Source of the DNA: Photobacterium lutimaris
Lineage (GTDB): Bacteria; Pseudomonadota; Gammaproteobacteria; Enterobacterales; Vibrionaceae
Reading direction: 5' to 3'
Assembly (NCBI RefSeq): GCF_003025555.1
Contig: NZ_PYMH01000001.1
Location: 1,054,001 to 1,118,000 of the forward strand
Length of the DNA stretch: 64,000 nt
The notes below the pieces were generated by a model that did no database searches, was not told the origin of the DNA, and saw only the letters and a list, made by a program, of their open reading frames with translations. A program made the translations under genes and the position numbers. Within the stretch, counting starts at the first letter, position 1, and every line of letters begins with the position of its first letter. Shown here one piece after another: positions 57,712 through 64,000 of the stretch.

Positions 57712-57757
57712 AATGTGCGCCAAGCTTGATTGCTTTCCATCAAGTTTGGCGCACATT
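57712..57757. terminator. Long 19-bp hairpin downstream of the NmrA gene
   Basis: Arms 57712-57730 and 57739-57757 pair over 19 bp with one G-T wobble and an eight-base loop; the core is TGTGCGCCAA/TTGGCGCACA. It lies 40 bp beyond the stop of the leftward NmrA gene. It is longer than a usual terminator. Confidence 0.65.
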
Positions 57758-57796
57758 TGTCTTTTTATCATTTTATAACAGACTACTATTTACGGC

Positions 57797-58633
57797 TTAC
57801 ACCTCATACGAGCTGCTTGTCTCCAACCAATCATCAAAAGATAACAGTTCTGGATTCGCTTTTCTCAACGAATCTATATCGGCACACCAGCCATCTTCTG
57901 CATAGAAAACGAACATCTGCTTCATTATTTTAGGAAGTATATATTTGACTAACGCTGGAAACCTCATTGGTGAAAGTTTGACACCTTTAATTTTATTGAT
58001 CTTCTCGATAATGTCATTCAGTGACAATTCATCTCCTGCAATTTCAACTTCTTCGCCAAGATATTTATCTGGATTGGTAAATGAAAGCTCTACAAATTTA
58101 CCTATATCTTGAACTGAGATTAATTGAAACCTGCTTTTATCATCAAGATATAAACGTAACATCCCTGTCATTAATTTGATCGACTGAGGATTGGAAAAGG
58201 TTTCCATATAGCCAACGGGGCGCAATATTGTATATGGCTTATTGATACCTCTAAGATAATCTTCAATCTCTCTTTTATCATTATAATGATCAACTTTCTT
58301 ATATCTATCAGATCCCCCAACAGAAGAATACACTATATGCTGTACATTTGAATTTTTTGCGAGGTCTAGTATTGCTTTTCCGTATTCAACCGACTCTTTT
58401 GTGTACGGAAGTACAAAAAACAGTCCATAGGCATCATTTAATAATGATTTCAATGACGACTTATTACTTAGGTCACCTTTAAATATGTCAACTTTCTGAT
58501 CAAATGGTATTGTTGATTTTTCTGGATTACGAACTAAAGCTCTCACACTATAGCCCTGCTTTAGTAACTTCCCAATGACTGACTGACCTTGCTTGCCTGT
58601 TGCTCCAACAACCACTATTAATTTATTTTCCAC
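57797..58633 (-). CDS. NmrA-like NAD(P)-binding protein
   Basis: The product has 278 residues from a GTG after AAAAGGAG. The Rossmann dinucleotide motif is VVVGATGKQGQSVIGKLL; ALVRNPEKS marks the NADP-type second strand, and HIVYSSVGG follows. This atypical short-chain dehydrogenase group includes NmrA and HSCARG redox sensors and quinone oxidoreductases. No catalytic YxxxK is evident, so a sensor role or weak reductase activity is likelier. The sequence looks more AT-rich than its neighbours, which may indicate transfer. Confidence 0.88.
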   Translation of the reverse strand: MENKLIVVVGATGKQGQSVIGKLLKQGYSVRALVRNPEKSTIPFDQKVDIFKGDLSNKSSLKSLLNDAYGLFFVLPYTKESVEYGKAILDLAKNSNVQHIVYSSVGGSDRYKKVDHYNDKREIEDYLRGINKPYTILRPVGYMETFSNPQSIKLMTGMLRLYLDDKSRFQLISVQDIGKFVELSFTNPDKYLGEEVEIAGDELSLNDIIEKINKIKGVKLSPMRFPALVKYILPKIMKQMFVFYAEDGWCADIDSLRKANPELLSFDDWLETSSSYEV

Positions 58634-58729
58634 TATAAACTCCTTTTAAGTGAATAATGAATGGCCCAAACTCCCATTATCAAGCTTTGCCACACTTGAT
58701 AAGTTAATGACTAAATCTTGGAGGCCATC

Positions 58730-58919
58730 ATGTCGCAATCAATTTATGGCATTAATTTAGCCAAATCATCCAGTCAGTATCCATAGGGAAGTTCATCAAG
58801 ACAAGGTGTTGCTCCATAAAACAATAACTCGGTCGAAAGTCCTTGCTACTTTTGACAAAATTCCGTTAGCTATCGCCGAGATGGAAGCCTGTGGAGCTTC
58901 GTTCTATTGGGCAATGGCA
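58730..58919 (+). mobile_element. IS110-family transposase remnant
   Basis: An ATG at 58730 reads SQSIYGINLAKSSSQYP and then stops. One frame over, the sequence continues HKTITRSKVLATFDKIPLA and AEMEACGASFYWA, the start of an IS110/IS1111 DEDD transposase (YGIDLAKSSF...EACGSSHYWAR). Only about 190 bp remain, with a frameshift and no 3-prime part. Its right end runs into the tail of the DUF6351 gene on the other strand. Confidence 0.8.
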
Positions 58920-61084
58920 TGACTCATCAATTTTGGCCTCCCCTTGTCACCTAATGAATAGTCACAAACACCGTCAGGAAAGGTTTTTTCAAGCGCTGTA
59001 AGCCGAGCCGTAACATCGACATCTCCATACATTCCTTTATCTATTGCCACCGAGACTGGGATTGTGTGGCATTTGAATATACTCCCTTGCCATGGTGCTC
59101 CTGCCTGAATACGACTATTACTGTAAATGGGGTAAGCTTCAGCACAAGGACCATTATTTTTGCCATTCCACAGCCCATCAAATACCCCGTACCCGGAAGC
59201 ATGTATATCCCCTGCAGCATTAAAGCAGGTATCCGTTGCTAACGTTGGTTTGGTGACCTTAACCTTCTGCTCATAACTCATCGAGTCGGGCTGATCCTTA
59301 ATTGCCATTAACCACTCATCCATCAGTTTATAGGCTTGCTCTACCGGATTAAATTGTTTATCTGAAATCCAAATAACATGGTTTTCAGCATGTTGCATTT
59401 CATCTTCAATCCGCAGCCGAGTAGCAAATGAAGCGGAGGTGTGGTGCATATTCAAATCATCTTCCAAGTGATGGCGAATGTCGATAATCGGTAGGCTGAC
59501 TCGACCAATAAACACCTGACCATACTGATAGGCCCGTTCGATCGTTGAAATGGGGGCTGAGCGTCGTTTTGCCGGAATGGTTTTATCTTCAGTAACGTTA
59601 TGCGCTCCCCACAGCGATAACCATAACGGGGGAATACTGGCGCTGAGACGTAACTTCTTCTCCGATTCCATCGCGTCAAATGGCTTCCACGCACCAATTT
59701 TCTGATTAATTTCAATAAATTCTTCTAGGCTGATTGTTTTATCACGTAATGCCTGTAACCCGTACTGAACACCAACGTTGTCCCATGTCGATTGAGCAAA
59801 GCCTTGCTTATCTTTGCCATAAATATGAACAAGATCTTGCCAATAGCTCCAGTTCACCTTCTCGACCACTGATTCGTGATAATAAGGCTTCAGAAAACCC
59901 TGCCGTGGATTGTTCAGATAGCTACTTAAACCAAAATAGCCATTAATGCATTCGCTATTTCCTTGGGGAAATTCAGGTAGCTTAAATCGAACCAATTGAT
60001 TCAGCGGTTGCAACCAACCGAATCTTTGCTCAGCTTCATTGATGGCCCTTAACCCCTCAATGTGTTGCCGAGACTGCCAGTCTTGCCACCTCTCTCGATC
60101 GCTTGCTCTAAAGCTGAAGTAAGTATTGAGTAAATCACAGTCCAGGGCGTATATCGACACACTCACCATATCTGGATATGAATACAGGGGAAGCAAACCG
60201 TCTAGAATCCCTTCACTGTTTTGAGCAATAAGATACTGAGCCAACCCGCCTCCTGAGCCACCAATACCGATGGTATATAAAGGCTCACCAAACAAACTGA
60301 CAAACTGTGCCTTCACCCTTCTAGCGGTATCTTCAGCGAGCAGCATGTTATAACCGTAACTGGTCTTGTTTCCACTTGAAGCAATAACGGCGTAACCCTT
60401 CCTAATTTGGGTCAACTCTTTTTTTAGCAACCGGTGTAGTTTCATTTTACCCTGCCGGAAGCCTAACCCTGAACCACCTTCAAAACGATATATTAAACGC
60501 TGATTCCACAGTTTGGCACTATCTTGCTGACCGACTTCACCGATAGCTATCGGCATGGCAATCGAATAGATATAGCGATTGATTGTCCCTTTTTCGACTC
60601 TAACCAGTATTTCATGCTCACTTGGTGGGTTATTCCTAAGCTCCAACTCGGTTCGATTGAAGATATTATTATTTTCGTCAACAACAACGTAGGACAGTTG
60701 CGTCTTTAACGCACAATCTTTGGAGTAGCCAATCTGCTTGGCTCCATCAAATGGATCATATACAGGGACACCATATCCTTGTTGGTTATCAACGATGGGT
60801 TGGCCTAAACCTGAGTCGACTGTCATGCAGAAAAATGGGTGTTGATTAGGGCCAGAGTATAGCGAGTTAGCAGGGCCTATTTCGCCCACATGGATCGGAA
60901 AGGAAAACGTTTCTTCAGGACGAGGGCTTTGGCTGATATGGCCATCGATCGTCAACAAGTAATTTTGTTCAGGCGGCGGTATCGCTTTGACTTGCCGAGC
61001 AACAATGCCGTCTTCATTGTCAAACTGTAAGGCAATGATAAATAATACAAAAAGTCCAATCGAACCTAATATCACTTTATTCAT
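58904..61084 (-). CDS. DUF6351 alpha/beta hydrolase, membrane-anchored or exported
   Basis: The product has 726 residues. One N-terminal hydrophobic helix (KVILGSIGLFVLFIIAL) serves as anchor or signal. The nucleophile elbow is IGIGGSGGGLAQYL, and the family segments YRFEGGSGLGFRQG and IIDIRHHLEDDLNMHH are present. DUF6351 proteins are large hydrolases related to tannase-like and hydroxybutyrate-oligomer esterases; the substrate is unknown. The last four or five codons and the stop lie within the IS110 remnant, so the original C-terminus may have been altered. Confidence 0.85.
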   Translation of the reverse strand: MNKVILGSIGLFVLFIIALQFDNEDGIVARQVKAIPPPEQNYLLTIDGHISQSPRPEETFSFPIHVGEIGPANSLYSGPNQHPFFCMTVDSGLGQPIVDNQQGYGVPVYDPFDGAKQIGYSKDCALKTQLSYVVVDENNNIFNRTELELRNNPPSEHEILVRVEKGTINRYIYSIAMPIAIGEVGQQDSAKLWNQRLIYRFEGGSGLGFRQGKMKLHRLLKKELTQIRKGYAVIASSGNKTSYGYNMLLAEDTARRVKAQFVSLFGEPLYTIGIGGSGGGLAQYLIAQNSEGILDGLLPLYSYPDMVSVSIYALDCDLLNTYFSFRASDRERWQDWQSRQHIEGLRAINEAEQRFGWLQPLNQLVRFKLPEFPQGNSECINGYFGLSSYLNNPRQGFLKPYYHESVVEKVNWSYWQDLVHIYGKDKQGFAQSTWDNVGVQYGLQALRDKTISLEEFIEINQKIGAWKPFDAMESEKKLRLSASIPPLWLSLWGAHNVTEDKTIPAKRRSAPISTIERAYQYGQVFIGRVSLPIIDIRHHLEDDLNMHHTSASFATRLRIEDEMQHAENHVIWISDKQFNPVEQAYKLMDEWLMAIKDQPDSMSYEQKVKVTKPTLATDTCFNAAGDIHASGYGVFDGLWNGKNNGPCAEAYPIYSNSRIQAGAPWQGSIFKCHTIPVSVAIDKGMYGDVDVTARLTALEKTFPDGVCDYSLGDKGRPKLMSHAIAQ

Positions 61085-61161
61085 AGCATCAACAACACAT
61101 TATTCTCCTCTCTAGAGTTTAGCTTCGTTACGTCGCAACCACCGTTCGCGCTAATGAAAAC

Positions 61162-61193
61162 AAAAAGGGAGCACTACACAGTGCTCCCTTTTT
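61162..61193. terminator. Bidirectional intrinsic terminator
   Basis: A 13-bp stem, AAAAAGGGAGCAC/GTGCTCCCTTTTT, with a six-base loop, seven bp after the stop of the small secreted gene. Confidence 0.93.
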
Positions 61194-61199
61194 GAACAA

Positions 61200-61433
61200 T
61201 TATGGCTCTTCTTGCTCTAGCTTAATGTCAGAGCAGAACTTCAGCTCACCACTTTCTAGATGGTGGCACAGTGGTGCTCGTCCATTATGGACATTTTCTA
61301 CTTCTACCCATTGCCCAGCAGAGTGTACGCTTCCAGCAAAAAGTAGCCCAGCAACCACCGCTCCACACCCCACACCGATTATTTTCCTTGTTCGGCGCGT
61401 ATTACGTGTCTTGATTCTAATTTGATTTTTCAT
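61200..61433 (-). CDS. Small secreted protein, unknown
   Basis: The product has 77 residues: a very basic N-terminus (KIKTRNTRRTRK-like), a hydrophobic helix (IIGVGCGAVVAGLLFAGS) with a possible cleavage site at VHSA, and a short mature part with two cysteines. Family not recognised. A terminator directly follows, which supports a real gene. Confidence 0.55.
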   Translation of the reverse strand: MKNQIRIKTRNTRRTRKIIGVGCGAVVAGLLFAGSVHSAGQWVEVENVHNGRAPLCHHLESGELKFCSDIKLEQEEP

Positions 61434-61992
61434 CTATCTATTCTGTTTTCTTGATTCAATACTATTAGGCCTGTGACAAAAAAGTACCAACCCAATAGTG
61501 TGTTTGCATTCAAACAGCTGATAACTCAATAACCTAGTCAGTATCAAACTGTCACTTTTTTAACATGACCAAACATAAAGCATTAATATAAAAAGATATT
61601 ATTGACCATGCCACCCCGTTACAGGGTGCACCATAATGCAATCTGAACAAAAAATAAACAACCCTGATTTTGGTCATTTTTAAGAAAATGCGTATGATTT
61701 TATGAACGGATAAAGGCAAACCATGACATCAAAGACGACTAGCCATACATCATGTGACACACATCTCATTTTTTACTGGTAGGGACGACAAGTCATACTA
61801 TCAATCGTGAATGATCGACGTTAATCCACCCAAAACACCGTATTCATTTGCAATCATGGGAATCATTCAGTTTCCCATTGGGCATATGGTAGGTGGTCTA
61901 TGTGGGAGCAACCTGCAGGGAAAAGCGCGCGTTATTAGCCAAGAAGAACTTGATGAGAGAATAACGGTTAAAGCCATATCAGCAGAAGAGTT
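61434..61992. other. Intergenic region, AT-rich
   Basis: About 560 bp. A rightward 84-codon frame at 61811-62065 overlaps it but does not look like a gene. It presumably holds the promoter of the small secreted gene. Nothing else seen. Confidence 0.5.
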
Positions 61993-62031
61993 CTATTCAA
62001 TGGTAACGGCAATCACGCTGCCATTGAATAG
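61993..62031 (-). promoter_or_regulatory. arfA 3-prime RNase III/termination hairpin
   Basis: A perfect 11-bp stem, CTATTCAATGG/CCATTGAATAG, with a 17-base loop. On the minus strand it begins inside the last codons of arfA and contains the stop codon. In E. coli a hairpin at this place makes arfA mRNA end without a stop codon, so the protein is made stably only when tmRNA fails. Confidence 0.75.
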
Positions 62032-62243
62032 GACTCTCGTCCTGAATGTTTGTCTTTACGGTTAAAGCTTCCTTTACCTTTTTTAGCCTTTACTACCCGG
62101 GTTTTGAATAACCGGCTGGTGACAACCGCTTTCAGTGCGTTGTCTTTGATTGCTCCCCGACCAAAATCAGTATCCACAGATTTCGCTTCAGTTATATCGA
62201 TGACGTCCACTTTTGTGGATGACAGTTTTCTCTTCTTAACCAT
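62013..62243 (-). CDS. arfA: Alternative ribosome-rescue factor ArfA
   Basis: The product has 76 residues. The core GAIKDNALKAVVTSRLFKTR is followed by KAKKGKGSFNRKDKHSGRES, the ArfA signature (IKDN, KKGKGS, RKGKH-like). An N-terminal extension of about 28 residues precedes it. Role: binds the empty A site of ribosomes stalled on non-stop mRNA and recruits RF2. The hairpin overlapping its 3-prime end suggests the same feedback by trans-translation as in E. coli. GAGGAATAT precedes the ATG. It follows the serine hydrolase gene by 19 bp. Confidence 0.9.
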   Translation of the reverse strand: MVKKRKLSSTKVDVIDITEAKSVDTDFGRGAIKDNALKAVVTSRLFKTRVVKAKKGKGSFNRKDKHSGRESYSMAA

Positions 62244-62262
62244 ATATTCCTCTCAGTTCGCT

Positions 62263-63396
62263 CTAGGTTTTGCTCTCTTTTTGCTCGAATCGCTGACGAT
62301 ACAGCTTAAGGAAGTGAAGTACAATCTCTCTCGCAACATCAGTTTCGCAGTTGGTCAAAAAAACCATTCCTGTCTGGGTATGACGATTAAACAGCATCTC
62401 AGTGCGGATCCCTTTGACCCAACCGCCATGATGAATGAAACCAGCGATCCCCTTGTAATCAAATGTTCGCCAACCTAAGCCATAATAGACATTACTGAGC
62501 TTCGCCCGGTATCTATACTGATTCGCTCGAATGTGCGGCTTGTGCATTATCTCCAACAATGGTGGCTGCAATACCGAAGGATTATGGCCAAATTGCGCCA
62601 GCATCCATTTAGCAAGATCTTGTGCGCTTGCATTAACACCTGCAGCCGCCGGTACTCGATAGTAATAAGGGGCGGGCTTAACCGGTGCAAAGCCCGCTTT
62701 CACTTTTACATGAGGGGTGACACGGTTGCCGGACTGTTTGAACCCCTCCATACCGTATGATGCATGATCCATTTCAAGTGGTAGAAAGATGTTCTCTTGC
62801 ACAAAGGTCGAATAATCCATTCCGACGGCTAGCTGTAACATGTCAGCTGAAAGGTTATAGACCACATTCTGGTAGCCGTAACACTTGCCCGGTTCACAGA
62901 CAAATTTAACCCTATCAAGCATCTGTAGAATGCGCGTATACTTAACATTATCTTCGATCAAATCCGAATACGCTTGTGGTACTAAGCCTGTGGTATGCGA
63001 TAACAAATGCCGTAATGTCACGTCTTTACCCAACTGCGGATCACTAAATTCAATGTTATCCAAATACGGTACAACATGGGTATCCCACTCTATAACACCT
63101 TGCTCAACAAGAATCGACACTGCAGCAGATGCAAATGTCTTCGATATGGAGGCCAATGGGAATACAGTCGCCGAATCAACCTTATTTTTACTGCCTTTTT
63201 TAGTAACGCCGTATCCGCGTAATAACCTGATATCACCATTGATAACTACAGCTAATGAGGCACCCGGGATACCTTTCTTAACGGCTTTTTTGACATATTG
63301 ATCAAGTTCAACAGCCATGTCATCGTATTCAGCACCAACGACAGGGACTGAAGCCAGCAACATCACGGCCAGCCCCAGAGTCCAATAACTTTTCAT
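62263..63396 (-). CDS. Serine hydrolase of the beta-lactamase (class C-like) family
   Basis: The product has 377 residues from the ATG at 63396. A signal peptide (WTLGLAVMLLASVPVVGA) directs it to the periplasm. Active-site motifs are S83-K86 (SISK), Y175-N177 (YQN) and an HGG triad near the C-terminus (FIHHGGWVKG). The family includes AmpC, EstB esterases and D-aminopeptidases. HGG in place of KTG suggests an esterase or peptidase rather than a true beta-lactamase. Substrate unknown. Confidence 0.9.
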   Translation of the reverse strand: MKSYWTLGLAVMLLASVPVVGAEYDDMAVELDQYVKKAVKKGIPGASLAVVINGDIRLLRGYGVTKKGSKNKVDSATVFPLASISKTFASAAVSILVEQGVIEWDTHVVPYLDNIEFSDPQLGKDVTLRHLLSHTTGLVPQAYSDLIEDNVKYTRILQMLDRVKFVCEPGKCYGYQNVVYNLSADMLQLAVGMDYSTFVQENIFLPLEMDHASYGMEGFKQSGNRVTPHVKVKAGFAPVKPAPYYYRVPAAAGVNASAQDLAKWMLAQFGHNPSVLQPPLLEIMHKPHIRANQYRYRAKLSNVYYGLGWRTFDYKGIAGFIHHGGWVKGIRTEMLFNRHTQTGMVFLTNCETDVAREIVLHFLKLYRQRFEQKESKT

Positions 63397-64000
63397 CAAT
63401 TTTACTACCTAGCCAAAATTATATTTACCAATACACGCCAACGTGTTCGGTCACTATTCATTTCAAACAGCTTGGCTATAAGCGTAGACGTATCAAGGAA
63501 GGGGCTTTTTTCTCTCAATTGAGAATGAATGTCAACTTGGTGACATTATTGACAAGTTAGCATTTTCAATACCTAACTTTTTTTCGAAGAAAATAAAATA
63601 TTGCTATTTTTAGAGTAATTCGATTTAATTTACTCTAATATGAATGTGCTCTTTATCAATTTTATACAGTGTATTTTTATGCTTCGAACCATAAAATAAA
63701 TATACAAGTGTACGCTGAAATATAGTTACACATGTACGCTGAAATAACTTACAGATGTAAGCTTAAATTGTAGATAATCGGTGATTTTACTAGCAATTTA
63801 ATATCAAGCGTAAGCTTAGTTAGTCTTTTTACACTAAATCAACATCACATTTTAAGATCATCAAATCAAACACTTAAAAAAAACACCTTCAGGAAAGCGA
63901 GATCTGGAACACATTTTTCCTTTTAATATTTTGAATTCCTATTACAATACATCGCCTTGATTCGGCTTCAGGCAGTTTTTTTAATAATAAGGTATCAAGT
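63397..64000. other. AT-rich intergenic region at the right edge
   Basis: About 600 bp with no gene seen up to the window end. It holds a short cluster of three imperfect repeats and the promoter of the serine hydrolase. Confidence 0.5.
63703..63769. repeat. Three imperfect 20-base direct repeats
   Basis: Copies begin at 63703, 63727 and 63750, spaced 24 and 23 bases. The shared core is TACA-N2-TGTACGCTGAAATA; the third copy reads AAGCTTAAATT at its end. A partial relative (GTAAGCTTAG) occurs near 63810. Spacing close to two helical turns fits a protein-binding cluster. Confidence 0.7.

Noticed and set aside
61811..62065. 84-codon rightward frame overlapping arfA
   Set aside because: It runs through the arfA hairpin on the opposite strand, and its composition is not convincingly protein-like.

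Overview
The window looks like chromosome of a marine gammaproteobacterium of the Vibrionaceae, most like Photobacterium or Vibrio. The basis is the overall gene style and content: a type I-F CRISPR-Cas locus with a Vibrio-type repeat, an ArfA ribosome-rescue gene, MsrP/MsrQ, a DUF3297 gene, a BCCT transporter, a DUF294 plus DnaQ-exonuclease pair, and many AT-rich promoters. No rRNA or tRNA genes were recognised. The species is not determined.

Left part (1-16,000) is a defence island with two type I-F modules side by side. The right-hand one is canonical and complete: cas1, cas2-3, cas8f (csy1), cas5f (csy2), cas7f (csy3), cas6f (csy4), an AT-rich leader and an array of 24 repeats and 23 spacers. 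The left-hand one is unusual. A strongly diverged Cas8f-like gene and a Cas5f-like gene run leftwards off the window edge. Divergent from them are a WYL-domain regulator and a stand-alone Cas3 nuclease-helicase that resembles the Cas3 half of the neighbouring Cas2-3 but has no Cas2 domain. This second effector set has no adaptation genes and no array of its own in view, and is the best candidate here for an undescribed variant. A CAGCC pentanucleotide microsatellite lies between the modules.

16,000-17,450 is decayed sequence with broken coding remnants. 17,450-31,200 holds a VirK/DUF535 gene, an AraC regulator convergent with an HlyD/DUF2955 efflux pair, a PAS-GGDEF cyclase, a 1388-residue calcium-repeat lipoprotein, a chemoreceptor, a YdjM-like membrane hydrolase and an acetyltransferase.

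31,300-49,900 is mostly chromosomal housekeeping and stress genes: a LuxR regulator, a cNMP/CBS/nucleotidyltransferase protein with its exonuclease partner, a BCCT carrier, a purine permease with a purine-riboswitch-like leader, Tat-exported PhoX, methionine sulfoxide repair genes (msrA, msrP-msrQ), a patatin, a MATE pump and a signal-peptide-bearing amidohydrolase. 50,250-54,785 is a compact respiratory operon: a small cytochrome c, CcoN, CcoO and a five-haem CcoP-like fusion. 54,900-64,000 is a mixed region with several damaged genes (a gapped GNAT, a twice-frameshifted hydrolase, an IS110 remnant), plus an outer-membrane barrel, NmrA and DUF6351 proteins, ArfA with its 3-prime hairpin, and a serine hydrolase.
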